DNA of 64,000 nt from Halomonas aestuarii (GTDB lineage Bacteria > Pseudomonadota > Gammaproteobacteria > Pseudomonadales > Halomonadaceae): positions 2,728,001 to 2,792,000 of the forward strand of contig NZ_CP018139.1 in assembly GCF_001886615.1 (NCBI RefSeq). The letters are read 5' to 3'. The notes under the pieces were generated by a model. It made no database searches, was not told the DNA's origin, and saw only the letters and a program-made list of their open reading frames with translations. The translations under genes and the position numbers were made by a program. This document shows, in pieces, positions 1 through 11,817 of the stretch. Every line of letters begins with the position of its first letter. Position 1 is the first letter of the stretch.

Positions 1-1378
1 GTCCTCGCGGACCCGCTACGTCGAGCGCCTGGTCAAGGAGGGCCTGCTCTCCGACGACGACGCCAAGGCGATGATGGAGAAGTACCGGGACGACCTGCAG
101 GCCGGCAACCACGTGGCCAACGCCCTGGTGCAGAAGCCCAACAAGTCGCTGTTCGTTGACTGGACCCCCTACCTGGGCCACGAGTGGACCGGCCATGCCG
201 ACACCCGGGTCGAGATGAAGCGCCTGCAGCGCCTCGCCGGCAAGATGTGCGAGATTCCCGACGGCATCACCGTGCAGCGCCAGGTGGCCAAGATCTACGA
301 GGACCGCCGCAAGATGCAGGCCGGCGGCATGGCCATCAACTGGGGCTTCGCCGAGACCCTGGCCTACGCCACGCTGCTCGACCAGGGCCATCCGGTGCGC
401 CTCACCGGCCAGGACGTGGGCCGCGGCACCTTCTCCCACCGCCACGCGGTGGTGCACAACCAGAAGGACGGCAACGCCTATGTGCCGCTGCAGCACATGG
501 CCGACGGCCAGCCGCGCTTCACCATCCACGACTCCTTCCTCTCCGAGGAGGCGGTGCTGGCGTTCGAGTACGGCTATTCCACCACGGCGCCCAACGACCT
601 GGTGATCTGGGAAGCCCAGTTCGGCGACTTCTTCAACGGCGCCCAGGTGGTGGTGGACCAGTTCATCTCCTCCGGCGAGACCAAGTGGGAGCGCCTCTGT
701 GGCCTGACCATGCTGCTGCCCCACGGCTACGAGGGGCAGGGGCCCGAGCACTCCTCGGCGCGTCTGGAGCGCTTCCTGCAGATGTGTGCCGAGCACAACA
801 TGCAGGTCTGCGTGCCGACCACGCCGGCGCAGATCTTCCATCTGCTGCGGCGCCAGGTGATCCGCCCGCTGCGCAAGCCGCTGGTGGTCATGTCGCCCAA
901 GAGCCTGCTGCGTCACAAGTCGGCGACCTCGAGGCTCGAGGAGCTGGCCGAAGGCAACTTCCAGATGGTCCTCCCCGACCAGGGCAAGCTCGAGGCGAAG
1001 AAGGTCGAGCGCATCGTGCTGTGTGCCGGCAAGGTCTACTACGACCTGGAGAACTGGCGCGAGGAGAACGCCCGCGACGATGTGGCCATCCTGCGCATCG
1101 AGCAGCTCTATCCCTTCCCCAAGGAGGAGCTCTTCGAGGCCATCAAGGACTACACCAACGTCGAGGACGTGGTGTGGTGCCAGGAGGAGCCGCTCAACCA
1201 GGGCGCCTGGTACTCGAGCCAGCACCACATGCGGGCCGTGGCCGACATGCTGCGCGATGGCCTGGGCGGCAAGCTCAAGTTCGCCGGACGCCCGGCATCG
1301 GCCGCCCCCGCGGCGGGCTACATGTCCGTGCACACCGAACAGCAGCGCCAGCTGGTGGAAGACGCCTTCAACCTGTGA
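1..1378 (+). CDS. sucA: 2-oxoglutarate dehydrogenase E1 component, C-terminal part
   Basis: Thiamine-diphosphate-dependent decarboxylase that starts the 2-oxoglutarate dehydrogenase reaction of the TCA cycle in the cytoplasm. The frame is open from base 2, so the gene begins upstream; about 458 of roughly 940 residues are present. The visible part carries conserved SucA stretches: INWGFAETLAYATLL, GRGTFSHRHAV, EAQFGDFFNGAQ, HGYEGQGPEHSSARLERFLQ, and the C-terminal WCQEEPLNQGAWY. It ends 42 bases before sucB, the usual sucAB arrangement in which E1 and E2 are made together. The first Met in frame (base 71) is internal and is not a start. Identification is secure; only the N-terminal half is missing. 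Confidence 0.97.
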   Translation, partial: SSRTRYVERLVKEGLLSDDDAKAMMEKYRDDLQAGNHVANALVQKPNKSLFVDWTPYLGHEWTGHADTRVEMKRLQRLAGKMCEIPDGITVQRQVAKIYEDRRKMQAGGMAINWGFAETLAYATLLDQGHPVRLTGQDVGRGTFSHRHAVVHNQKDGNAYVPLQHMADGQPRFTIHDSFLSEEAVLAFEYGYSTTAPNDLVIWEAQFGDFFNGAQVVVDQFISSGETKWERLCGLTMLLPHGYEGQGPEHSSARLERFLQMCAEHNMQVCVPTTPAQIFHLLRRQVIRPLRKPLVVMSPKSLLRHKSATSRLEELAEGNFQMVLPDQGKLEAKKVERIVLCAGKVYYDLENWREENARDDVAILRIEQLYPFPKEELFEAIKDYTNVEDVVWCQEEPLNQGAWYSSQHHMRAVADMLRDGLGGKLKFAGRPASAAPAAGYMSVHTEQQRQLVEDAFNL

Positions 1379-1420
1379 GGCGTCCCACCGGGACGAGAGA
1401 GAACATACAAGGGATACGAC

Positions 1421-4457
<3,037 letters not shown>

Positions 4458-4466
4458 GGACAACAA

Positions 4467-4513
4467 GCGCCACCGGCAGGTGGCGCATCGCTTCCGGCCA
4501 AGTATCGGAAGCG
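4467..4513 (+). repeat. Two tandem perfect hairpins between lpdA and sucC
   Basis: The first stem is GCGCCACC (4467-4474) with GGTGGCGC (4479-4486) around a 4-base loop. The second is CGCTTCCG (4489-4496) with CGGAAGCG (4506-4513) around a 9-base loop. Neither is followed by a T run, so they look like mRNA processing or stability elements, or a partial attenuator inside the operon, rather than a full terminator. Confidence 0.6.
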
Positions 4514-4596
4514 AACGGTGGTGACGCGAACCACGCCTCCCGAGGGCGGCGGGCCGTGTCATCGTTCGAGTCACATGCAACCAATGGCATGAATCG

Positions 4597-5763
4597 ATGA
4601 ACCTTCACGAGTATCAGAGCAAGCAGCTGTTTGCCGATTACGGGCTGCCGGTATCCAAGGGCTTCGCCGTCGACACCCCCGAGGAGGCCGCCGAGGCCTG
4701 CAAGAAGATCGGTGGCGACATGTGGGTCGTCAAGGCCCAGGTCCACGCGGGCGGCCGCGGCAAGGCCGGTGGCGTCAAGCTGATCAAGGACCCGGAGGAG
4801 GCCAAGACCTTCGCCGAGTCCTGGCTGGGCAAGAACCTGGTGACCTTCCAGACCGACGAGAAGGGTCAGCCGGTCACCAAGATCCTGGTCGAGACCTGCA
4901 CCGACATCGCCAACGAGCTCTACCTGGGCGCCGTGGTCGACCGTGGCACCCGCCGCGTGGTCTTCATGGCCTCCACCGAGGGCGGCGTGGAGATCGAGAA
5001 GGTCGCGGAAGAGACCCCCGAGAAGATCCTCAAGGCCGAGATCGACCCGCTGGTCGGCGCCCAGCCGTACCAGGCGCGTGAGCTGGCCTTCGCCCTGGGC
5101 CTCACCGGCAACCAGGTGAAGCAGTTCACCAAGATCTTCCTGGGCCTGTCCAAGCTGTTCCACGACAAGGACCTGGCGCTGCTCGAGATCAACCCGCTGG
5201 TGGTGACCGACGAGGGCAACCTCCACTGCCTCGACGCCAAGATCGGCCTGGACGGCAACGCCCTCTATCGCCACCCGGACCTGCAGGCGATGCGCGACCC
5301 GTCCCAGGAGGACGAGCGCGAGGCCGAGGCGGCCGCCTGGGAACTGAACTACGTGGCCCTGGAAGGCAACATCGGCTGCATGGTCAACGGAGCGGGCCTG
5401 GCCATGGGCACCATGGACATCATCAAGCTTAACGGCGGCCAGCCGGCCAACTTCCTGGACGTGGGCGGCGGTGCCACCAAGGAACGCGTGGCCGAGGCCT
5501 TCAAGCTCATCCTCTCCGACGATTCCGTGAAGGCCGTGCTGGTCAACATCTTCGGCGGCATCGTGCGTTGCGACATGATCGCCGAGGGCATCATCGGTGC
5601 CGTCGAGCAGGTCGGCGTCAACGTGCCGGTGGTGGTGCGCCTGGAAGGTAACAACGCCGAGCTGGGGGCCGAGAAGCTGGCGTCCAGTGGTCTGAACATC
5701 ATCGCTGCTACCAGCCTGACCGATGCGGCTCAGCAGGTCGTCAAGGCAGCGGAGGGCAAGTAA
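4597..5763 (+). CDS. sucC: Succinyl-CoA synthetase beta subunit (ADP-forming)
   Basis: Nucleotide-binding and grasp subunit of succinyl-CoA ligase, which conserves the thioester energy of succinyl-CoA as ATP or GTP. At 388 residues it equals the E. coli length. It begins [19 protein letters not shown] and has the ATP-grasp region with [14 protein letters not shown] and the C-terminal ligase region with [13 protein letters not shown] and [16 protein letters not shown]. The ATG follows a weak ribosome site, and the leader contains the two hairpins behind lpdA. Its stop overlaps the sucD start by one base (TAATG), indicating coupled translation of the two subunits. Confidence 0.97.
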   Translation: MNLHEYQSKQLFADYGLPVSKGFAVDTPEEAAEACKKIGGDMWVVKAQVHAGGRGKAGGVKLIKDPEEAKTFAESWLGKNLVTFQTDEKGQPVTKILVETCTDIANELYLGAVVDRGTRRVVFMASTEGGVEIEKVAEETPEKILKAEIDPLVGAQPYQARELAFALGLTGNQVKQFTKIFLGLSKLFHDKDLALLEINPLVVTDEGNLHCLDAKIGLDGNALYRHPDLQAMRDPSQEDEREAEAAAWELNYVALEGNIGCMVNGAGLAMGTMDIIKLNGGQPANFLDVGGGATKERVAEAFKLILSDDSVKAVLVNIFGGIVRCDMIAEGIIGAVEQVGVNVPVVVRLEGNNAELGAEKLASSGLNIIAATSLTDAAQQVVKAAEGK

Positions 5764-6635
5764 TGAGCATCCTGATCGACAAGAACACCAAGGTCATCTG
5801 CCAGGGCTTCACCGGCGGACAGGGGACCTTCCATTCCGAGCAGGCGATCGCCTACGGCACCAAGATGGTCGGCGGCGTGACCCCGGGCAAGGGCGGCCAG
5901 GAGCACCTGGGCCTGCCGGTGTTCAACACCGTCAAGGAAGCCGTGGCTGCCACCGGCGCCGAGGCCAGCGTGATCTACGTGCCGGCCCCGTTCTGCAAGG
6001 ATTCCATCCTGGAAGCCGCCAATGCCGGCATCAAGCTGATCGTCTGCATCACCGAGGGCATCCCGACGCTGGACATGCTCGACGTCAAGGTGAAGTGCGA
6101 CGAGCTGGGCGTGCGCCTGATCGGCCCGAACTGCCCCGGCGTGATCACCCCGGGCGAGTGCAAGATCGGCATCATGCCGGGCCACATCCACAAGCCCGGC
6201 AAGGTCGGCATCGTGTCGCGCTCCGGCACCCTGACCTACGAAGCCGTCAAGCAGACCACCGATCACGGCTTCGGCCAGTCCACCTGCGTGGGCATCGGCG
6301 GTGACCCGATCCCGGGCTCCAACTTCATCGACATCCTCGAGCAGTTCGAGAAGGATCCGGTGACCGAGGCGATCGTGATGATCGGCGAGATCGGCGGTAC
6401 CGCCGAGGAAGAGGCCGCCGCCTACATCAAGGCCAACGTCTCCAAGCCGGTGGTCTCCTACATCGCCGGCGTGACCGCCCCTCCGGGCAAGCGCATGGGC
6501 CACGCCGGTGCGATCATCGCCGGCGGCAAGGGCACCGCAGACGAGAAGTTCGCCGCCCTGGAGGCCGCGGGCGTCAAGACCGTGCGCTCCCTGGCCGAGA
6601 TCGGCGATGCCCTGAAGGCCGCGACCGGCTGGTAA
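5763..6635 (+). CDS. sucD: Succinyl-CoA synthetase alpha subunit
   Basis: CoA-binding subunit that carries the phosphohistidine intermediate of succinyl-CoA ligase. It has 290 residues. The N-terminal CoA-binding Rossmann domain starts [21 protein letters not shown]; the ligase domain contains [20 protein letters not shown] and the catalytic-His segment [10 protein letters not shown] (H247, equivalent to E. coli His246). The start overlaps the sucC stop by one base. It is the last gene of the suc operon and is followed within 35 bases by a strong terminator. Confidence 0.97.
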   Translation: MSILIDKNTKVICQGFTGGQGTFHSEQAIAYGTKMVGGVTPGKGGQEHLGLPVFNTVKEAVAATGAEASVIYVPAPFCKDSILEAANAGIKLIVCITEGIPTLDMLDVKVKCDELGVRLIGPNCPGVITPGECKIGIMPGHIHKPGKVGIVSRSGTLTYEAVKQTTDHGFGQSTCVGIGGDPIPGSNFIDILEQFEKDPVTEAIVMIGEIGGTAEEEAAAYIKANVSKPVVSYIAGVTAPPGKRMGHAGAIIAGGKGTADEKFAALEAAGVKTVRSLAEIGDALKAATGW

Positions 6636-6667
6636 GAAAGCTGCGCTGTCTCAGGCATGACCTTCTT

Positions 6668-6700
6668 CAAGGGCACCTTCGGGTGCCCTTGTTGTTTGTG
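6668..6700 (+). terminator. Rho-independent terminator of the suc operon
   Basis: A ten-base-pair stem CAAGGGCACC/GGTGCCCTTG (6668-6677 and 6682-6691) closes on a TTCG tetraloop and is followed by TTGTTTGTG. It lies 32 bases after the sucD stop. Confidence 0.85.
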
Positions 6701-6741
6701 GCGTTCGATTTCCTGCTATCCCGCTCTCAACTTTCGTGTGG

Positions 6742-6768
6742 CGACCCGCCTGTCGGTGGGTCGTTTTT
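6742..6768 (+). terminator. Second tandem terminator after sucD
   Basis: Stem CGACCCGCC/GGTGGGTCG (6742-6750 and 6755-6763, one G-T pair) with a TGTC loop is followed directly by TTTTT. With the hairpin at 6668 it makes a double terminator, isolating the highly expressed suc operon from the regulator gene that follows. Confidence 0.8.
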
Positions 6769-6781
6769 GATTGTCCGAGTC

Positions 6782-6809
6782 TTGACTATTGTCCCGGTTG
6801 GCCCATCAT
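6782..6809 (+). promoter_or_regulatory. Candidate sigma-70 promoter of the RHH regulator gene
   Basis: TTGACT (6782-6787), a 16-base spacer and CATCAT (6804-6809), just after the double terminator and about 100 bases ahead of the RHH gene. The -10 is a modest match. The large palindrome starting at 6807 overlaps it, as expected for a repressed promoter. Confidence 0.45.
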
Positions 6810-6852
6810 GACATCCATATGCCATCCATGTGGATGGCATATGGATGTCATG
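6807..6852. promoter_or_regulatory. Perfect palindrome, 22-bp arms; probable operator
   Basis: The arms 6807-6828 and 6831-6852 are perfect inverted repeats around a 2-base centre. Each arm contains CATATGCCATCC or its complement, so shorter half-sites (GGATG/CATCC) recur within it. It is AT-rich against the surrounding DNA, overlaps the predicted -10 and lies 55 bases upstream of a ribbon-helix-helix gene. It has no T run and so is not a terminator. Binding by the RHH protein is inferred. Confidence 0.65.
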
Positions 6853-6907
6853 GGGATGGTGAATAACGTCAGGAGTGTTCCGCTCTTGGGACAACGAGGC
6901 ATAACGC

Positions 6908-7324
6908 ATGAGCTTACATGAACTGCGCCGCAAGACCGGCGAGTCCAGCGAGAAGGTCACCATCAATCTGGGCGTCGTCGACCTGGGGCAGATCGATCTG
7001 CTGGTCCAGGAAGGGTTCTATTCCAATCGCACCGATCTGATCCGCACGGCCATCCGTAACCAGTTGGCGACCCATGCCGAGGTGGTCAGGGATACCGTGA
7101 CCCGCAAGGCCTTCGTGTTGGGGCTCGAGCATTACAGCCGCACGGATCTGGAAACCCTGAAGTCGGCGGGAGAGACGTTACAGATTCAGGTCCTGGGCCT
7201 GGCCAGCATTGCCGACGACGTATCACCGGAGCTTGCGCGCGCCACCATCGAGTCTGTGGTCGTGTTGGGCGCCCTGCATGCCAGCGCGGCGGTCAAGGCT
7301 GCCCTGGCGGATCGAATCCACTGA
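6908..7324 (+). CDS. Ribbon-helix-helix (CopG-like) transcriptional regulator
   Basis: Predicted DNA-binding regulator of 138 residues. Residues about 17-52 (EKVTINLGVVDLGQIDLLVQ, then GFYSNRTDLIRTAIRNQL) read as the beta strand and two helices of a ribbon-helix-helix domain; the remaining 85 residues are an effector or oligomerisation region of unknown type, ending in an Ala-rich helix. CGAGG lies 8-9 bases ahead of the ATG. The gene is preceded by a large palindrome, suggesting autoregulation, and is followed after 23 bases by a PHA-depolymerase-type esterase, probably in the same transcript. It is not followed by a toxin-like gene, so an antitoxin role is unlikely. The target and signal are unknown. 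Confidence 0.8.
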   Translation: MSLHELRRKTGESSEKVTINLGVVDLGQIDLLVQEGFYSNRTDLIRTAIRNQLATHAEVVRDTVTRKAFVLGLEHYSRTDLETLKSAGETLQIQVLGLASIADDVSPELARATIESVVVLGALHASAAVKAALADRIH

Positions 7325-7347
7325 ATCATTGAATAGGGCCATTGACC

Positions 7348-8670
7348 ATGATCGACGCCACCATGACGCGACGAATGGAAGAAGCGACGCGGCTCACGCG
7401 CGCCGGCAAGTTAAAAGAGGCCATGGCCATCATCCAGGGCGCCGTGCCCGAGGCGAGGGGCGGGGAAACGCCGGACGAACCGGACCGTGGGGGCAATATC
7501 TTCGAGGGGACCTGCCAGATCATCGACGAGGATATGACGGTGTCGAGGCCAGCGTCCGCTGAGCCGGCAACTGATCGGACCAGTGAACCGTCAGCAGGAG
7601 CGGCGTCATCTTCCGCGTTTGGCCACTTTCGACAGACGACCACTGGGCCATTCCCGAGCGGCGATATCGGTCTGCCTGCTGCATGGCGCGACAAGTGGCG
7701 TCAGTTCCGTGAGCGCGCGGCACAGCCCGAGCAGGCGCGCGGAGCCACCGAGGTAGCGGGGCCTGGCATGTTCACCGTCGGGTGCTTTACCAATCATGTC
7801 GGCACGCGCGATTACAAGCTGTATCTCCCCAGCGGCTATCATGGGCAGGCACTACCGCTGGTGGTCATGCTGCATGGCTGCACGCAGGATCCCGATGACT
7901 TTGCTGCCGGGACCAACATGAACCGGCTGGCCGAAGACCAGCTGTGTTGCGTGCTCTATCCGGCCCAGCCGATGACCGCCAACAGTTCGAAGTGCTGGAA
8001 CTGGTTCAGGGCCGAAGATCAACAGCGCGAGGGCGGTGAGCCAGCGATCATTGCCGGCATGACCCGCCAGGTAATCGACACGCACGGGCTCGATGCGAGG
8101 CGAGTCTATGTGGCCGGACTCTCGGCGGGTGCGGCCATGGCAACGACACTGGCGATGACCTATCCGGACCTCTTTGCGGCGGTGGGCGTCCATTCCGGGC
8201 TGCCCCACGGCGTGGCGCAGAGTCTCCCCGATGCTCTGGGGGCGATGCAGGGAGGCACGGGCCCCCTGGGTGGCAGCGTGGCGCGTGAATCCGGGTGGGC
8301 GTCGGAGGTGCCGGCTATCATCTTTCATGGTGACCGTGACACGACCGTGCACCCCGGCAATGCGGATCGCGTTGCCGCCCAGTATGCCGCGTCGCGTCAT
8401 GCTGGTGAGACGGCAAGTCACAGTAAGGGCAACGCCAGGGTAACGGTGGAGCAGGGGCAGGTTGCCAACGGCCATGCCTATACGCGTACCACGCATCATG
8501 ATGCGAAGGGCGAGCCGCGCCTGGAGCAGTGGCGAGTGCAGGGCGCGGGTCACGCCTGGTCGGGAGGGAGTGCGCATGGAAGCTATGCCGACCCCAAGGG
8601 CCCCGATGCCGCGAAGGAAATGCTTCGCTTCTTCTATCGCCATCGGCAGGACGAACGTGGCGGGAGCTGA
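7348..8670 (+). CDS. PHB depolymerase family esterase (no signal peptide)
   Basis: Alpha/beta hydrolase of the polyhydroxybutyrate depolymerase/LpqC-type esterase family, predicted to cleave a short-chain polyester or an ester. It has 440 residues. The N-terminal 95 or so contain a helical segment (RMEEATRLTRAGKLKEAM) and a low-complexity linker. The catalytic domain starts near YKLYLPSGYHG, with the oxyanion region VVMLHGCTQDPDDFAAGT, nucleophile GLSAGAA (S259), acid HGDRDTTVHPGN (D329 or D331) and GAGHAWSGG (H402). No signal peptide or membrane segment is visible, so it probably acts inside the cell. ATG 7348 is preferred to a TTG two codons earlier. It follows the RHH gene by 23 bases. PHA mobilisation is a family inference; no PHA synthase is in the window. 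Confidence 0.85.
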   Translation: MIDATMTRRMEEATRLTRAGKLKEAMAIIQGAVPEARGGETPDEPDRGGNIFEGTCQIIDEDMTVSRPASAEPATDRTSEPSAGAASSSAFGHFRQTTTGPFPSGDIGLPAAWRDKWRQFRERAAQPEQARGATEVAGPGMFTVGCFTNHVGTRDYKLYLPSGYHGQALPLVVMLHGCTQDPDDFAAGTNMNRLAEDQLCCVLYPAQPMTANSSKCWNWFRAEDQQREGGEPAIIAGMTRQVIDTHGLDARRVYVAGLSAGAAMATTLAMTYPDLFAAVGVHSGLPHGVAQSLPDALGAMQGGTGPLGGSVARESGWASEVPAIIFHGDRDTTVHPGNADRVAAQYAASRHAGETASHSKGNARVTVEQGQVANGHAYTRTTHHDAKGEPRLEQWRVQGAGHAWSGGSAHGSYADPKGPDAAKEMLRFFYRHRQDERGGS

Positions 8671-8753
8671 GGCGCCACTCGGTGGGCGTTGAGAGTCCTC
8701 TGGCAAAGTCCGCTAGCATGGTTTAACGCTCGATGCACCAAGGAGACAGGGCA

Positions 8754-9641
8754 ATGGCAAAGGTTCCCGCCGCCTACCAAGCCACCCGGGGCTCGATCCT
8801 CGACGTCGATCGAGACTTCTACGCGCGGCTGACCGACCCGGCCGCCCGCACCCGGGTCGAGGCGCTCACCGTGCCGATCCGGGAGGGCCTGGCCTGGCGG
8901 GTCCCGGCCGGCCACGTGCTGCGGCTGTCGACGCTGGAAGGCCCTCAGGTCGGCGACCTGAACCTGTGGAGCCTGCACAACCCCCGTGAGCGCTTCTGGG
9001 CCTCGCGTACCCGCCAGCTGCAGCGGGCCCATGTCTCGACCTTCGATCGCCTGTGGTCGACGCTACCCTACCTGCGGCCCATGGCGACGATCATCGACGA
9101 TACCCTGGCCGGCTATGGCGTCGATGGCAGTGGCGTGGACGAGGAGGGCGGGCGTGTGCATGACCTCCTGGGCACCCGCTGCGACCCCTACGTCAACCGC
9201 CTGCTCACCGGCGAGGATTTCGACCACCACTGCCATTCCAACCTGGTGCGGGCGGTGGCGCCCTTCGGGCTCACCGAGTTCGATGTCCACGATGTCCTCA
9301 ATGTCTTCCAGTGCACGGGCCTCAACGACGATGACCAGTATTTCATGAAGGCCTGCCCGGCCCGGGAGGGCGATCACCTGGAGCTGTTCGCCGAGATCGA
9401 TCTGCTGTGTGCGCTCTCCTGCTGTCCCGGGGGCGATCTCTCGGTGGACCTGTGGGGTCCGAATGCCCGGGATCCCCTGGCGACCTGCCACCCCATCGGC
9501 GTGGAGGTGTACCGCCTCGATCCGTCGCGGCTCGAGGGCTGGCAGCCGCCGGGGTATGCGCCCTATCGGGGCGGGCATGGGCTGCACGGCCCCGCCATCG
9601 ACTGGGCGGCGGAGAAGCGTCGGCGGTTCGGGGTGGAGTGA
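8754..9641 (+). CDS. DUF1989 (urea carboxylase-associated) family protein
   Basis: A 295-residue cytoplasmic protein of the DUF1989 family, often encoded beside urea carboxylase or allophanate hydrolase and thought to bind a metal. Family-like stretches include VPAGHVLRLSTLEGPQVGDLN, the His/Asn segment DHHCHSNLVRAV, and a Cys-rich region (FQCTGLNDDDQYFMKACPAREGD then CALSCCPGGD). ATG 8754 is chosen because AAGGAG lies exactly 8 bases upstream; an ATG at 8733 has no such site. Here the gene stands alone with no urea-degrading genes nearby, so its substrate cannot be read from context. The stop is followed by a hairpin shared with the convergent rnb gene. Confidence 0.8.
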   Translation: MAKVPAAYQATRGSILDVDRDFYARLTDPAARTRVEALTVPIREGLAWRVPAGHVLRLSTLEGPQVGDLNLWSLHNPRERFWASRTRQLQRAHVSTFDRLWSTLPYLRPMATIIDDTLAGYGVDGSGVDEEGGRVHDLLGTRCDPYVNRLLTGEDFDHHCHSNLVRAVAPFGLTEFDVHDVLNVFQCTGLNDDDQYFMKACPAREGDHLELFAEIDLLCALSCCPGGDLSVDLWGPNARDPLATCHPIGVEVYRLDPSRLEGWQPPGYAPYRGGHGLHGPAIDWAAEKRRRFGVE

Positions 9642-9656
9642 GGCCCCGAATGACAA

Positions 9657-9679
9657 CGCCCCGGCACGGGGCCGGGGCG
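9657..9679. terminator. Hairpin between the convergent DUF1989 and rnb genes
   Basis: Stem CGCCCCGGC/GCCGGGGCG (9657-9665 and 9671-9679) with a 5-base loop. On the minus strand it is followed by TTGTCATT, a weak T tract, so it may end rnb transcription; on the plus strand there is no T run. Confidence 0.5.
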
Positions 9680-9707
9680 CGGAGGGGGCGGGCGTGAGCC
9701 AGCGGCC

Positions 9708-11648
9708 TCAGTCGGCGGGGCGACCCACCAGCGAGCGGGTCTCCTCGCGGGCCTCGGTCAGCACCACGCGGATGACGTCGCCGAGCTTGAAGCGTTCCTC
9801 ATCCTCGATGTGGATACGCCCGTCCTTGTCGTCGATCGCCACCTTCTTGCGGTCGCTGTGCATCATCGGGGCGGGGATGAAGGCGGTGGCGCCGTTGGCG
9901 GTCAGGCGCACCCGCATGCCGCCGCGGTTGACGGCGATGATCTCGGCCTCGAAGGTCTCCTGGGCCTCGGCGGCCGGGCTCAGGTAGCGCACATAGAGCC
10001 AGTCCTTGACGTCGCGCTCGGCCATGCGGTTCAGCCGGCGGCGTTCGGTGAGCTGCTCGGTCAGCGCCTGGCTGGCCTCGGCCGGGGCCTGCTCGCCCTT
10101 GAGCACCCGCTTGATCAGGCGGTGGTTGACCATGTCGCCGTACTTGCGGATCGGCGAGGTCCAGGTGGCGTAGGCGGCGAGGCCCAGGCCGAAGTGCGGG
10201 CCGGGCTGGGCCGACATGCTGGTGAAGCCCTGGAAGCGGCGCAGGCGGGCGTCCAGCCAGGCGTCGTCGCGGCCCTCGAGCTCGCGCTTGAGCTCCGTGT
10301 AGCGCGACAGCTCGGTGAGCTGCTCGCGCTCCACCTGGATGTCCTGGTCGGCCAGGAACTCCTGGGCGGCCTCGGCCTTCTCGGGCTCGAAGGCGCGATG
10401 CACGTTGAAGATGCCGTGGCCGACGTGCTCGGCGAGCAGGTGCGCGCAGCAGGCGTTGGCCGCGATCATCGACTCCTCGATCATGCGGTTGGCGATGCGC
10501 CGATGCTCGGTGCGGATGTCCAGCACGTTGCCGGCGTCGTCCAGGTCGAAGACGAAGTCGGGACGGTCCTTGAAAACCAGGGCGTGGGCGGCGCGCCAGG
10601 CGCTGCGGGCCTCGGTCATGGCCTGAAGGGACTTGAGCTGCTCGGCGATCGCCTCGTCCGGCGTCCAGTCGCCCTGGCCCTCGCACCAGTCGGAGACCCG
10701 GTCGTAGGCGAGCTTGGCATGGGAGCGCGCGGTGGCGGCGAAGAATCGGTAGTCGCCCAGGCTGCCGTCGGCGCCGACCTCCAGGGTGCAGGCCAGCACC
10801 GGCCGGTCCTGGTCCTGCCACAGCGAACAGAGGTCGTCGGCCAGCTGCTCGGGCAGCATGGTGACGTTCTGGCCCGGCAGGTAGACGGTGAAGGCGCGGG
10901 TCCGTGCCTCCAGGTCCGCGGCATGGCCCTCCTCCACGTAGGCGGTGGGATCGGCGATGGCCACGGTCAGCGACCAGCCGCCGTCCTCGCGGGGGCGGAT
11001 GCGCAGGGCATCGTCCATGTCGCGGGTCTTCTCGCCGTCGATGGTGAAGAAGGGCTCGGCGGTCAGGTCCTCGCGCTCGAGGCCCTCGTCGCGCAGCGGC
11101 CAGTCGTCGCCGGCATCCGGGCACTCCTGCTCGAGTGCATGGCGGGCCAGGGTCACGCGCCACGGCACGGCGGGGTCGTCGGTCTTGGCCACCAGCTCGT
11201 CGATCTGGGTGAAGAAGGCGCGGTCGTCGGGCTTGAGGGGGTGGCGCACCAGGCGGGCCACCACCCAGTCGCCGTCGGCGATGCTCGCCTCGTCGAGGCT
11301 GCGCTTGATGCGTGCCTTCAGCGCGTTGTTCATCGAGGGGTGGTCGGGGACCACCGCCAGGCGCCCGTCGCGCTTCTGCACGCGGGCGATGAAGCGCTCC
11401 ATGCCGGTCTCGATCAGGGTGTCCGGCTCGACTGACTTCTTGTCACCCTCCTCATGGAGGATGGCCGAGACCCGATCACCATGCAGGACCTGCTTCATGG
11501 CGGGGGGCGGCACGAAATAGGAGTCTCCGTCGTCGGTCTCGAGGAAACCGAAGCCCCGGTCGGTGGCCTTGATCACACCCTCTACGCGAGGGGTGTTGTC
11601 ACGCATCTGTTGCTTGAGCTGAGCAAGCGCCGAGTTGTTCTGCAGCAT
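9708..11648 (-). CDS. rnb: Exoribonuclease II
   Basis: Processive 3'-to-5' exoribonuclease that degrades single-stranded RNA. The protein has 646 residues (E. coli RNase II has 644) and aligns from memory along its whole length: N-terminal LAQLKQQMRDNTPRVEGVIKATDRGFGFLE (cold-shock-like domain), a second OB fold, the catalytic RNB domain with TIDGEKTRDMDDAL (metal-binding Asp cluster), GPHFGLGLAAYATWTSPIRKYGDM, and a C-terminal S1 domain (GGMRVRLTANGATAFIPAP). The open frame extends 69 codons upstream of the chosen ATG, but MLQNNSALAQ matches the family start and a promoter lies between. RNase II rather than RNase R, from length and lack of a basic tail. Confidence 0.93.
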   Translation of the reverse strand: MLQNNSALAQLKQQMRDNTPRVEGVIKATDRGFGFLETDDGDSYFVPPPAMKQVLHGDRVSAILHEEGDKKSVEPDTLIETGMERFIARVQKRDGRLAVVPDHPSMNNALKARIKRSLDEASIADGDWVVARLVRHPLKPDDRAFFTQIDELVAKTDDPAVPWRVTLARHALEQECPDAGDDWPLRDEGLEREDLTAEPFFTIDGEKTRDMDDALRIRPREDGGWSLTVAIADPTAYVEEGHAADLEARTRAFTVYLPGQNVTMLPEQLADDLCSLWQDQDRPVLACTLEVGADGSLGDYRFFAATARSHAKLAYDRVSDWCEGQGDWTPDEAIAEQLKSLQAMTEARSAWRAAHALVFKDRPDFVFDLDDAGNVLDIRTEHRRIANRMIEESMIAANACCAHLLAEHVGHGIFNVHRAFEPEKAEAAQEFLADQDIQVEREQLTELSRYTELKRELEGRDDAWLDARLRRFQGFTSMSAQPGPHFGLGLAAYATWTSPIRKYGDMVNHRLIKRVLKGEQAPAEASQALTEQLTERRRLNRMAERDVKDWLYVRYLSPAAEAQETFEAEIIAVNRGGMRVRLTANGATAFIPAPMMHSDRKKVAIDDKDGRIHIEDEERFKLGDVIRVVLTEAREETRSLVGRPAD

Positions 11649-11678
11649 GGTCTCGATCGGTTGGCGAGTAGGGGGGCC

Positions 11679-11707
11679 ACTATACGGATTCGCGACCCCT
11701 CCGCCAA
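11679..11707 (-). promoter_or_regulatory. Predicted sigma-70 promoter of rnb
   Basis: Read on the minus strand: TTGGCG (11707-11702), a 17-base spacer and TATAGT (11684-11679), about 30 bases upstream of the rnb ATG. Good box matches and spacing. It also fixes the rnb start downstream of the longer open frame. Confidence 0.65.
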
Positions 11708-11817
11708 ACGCCGAAGGAAGCCCCGACGGGGAATCAGTCGCTTGCGTCGGCGCCGGGGGGGAAGACAGGGGCAGGGGGGTTCGGTAGCCTTGAGCTCTCT
11801 GACATGCGGATGGCTCC

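Noticed and set aside
6908..8670. Toxin-antitoxin module (RHH antitoxin plus partner)
   Set aside because: The partner is a full-size alpha/beta hydrolase with a catalytic triad, not a small toxin.
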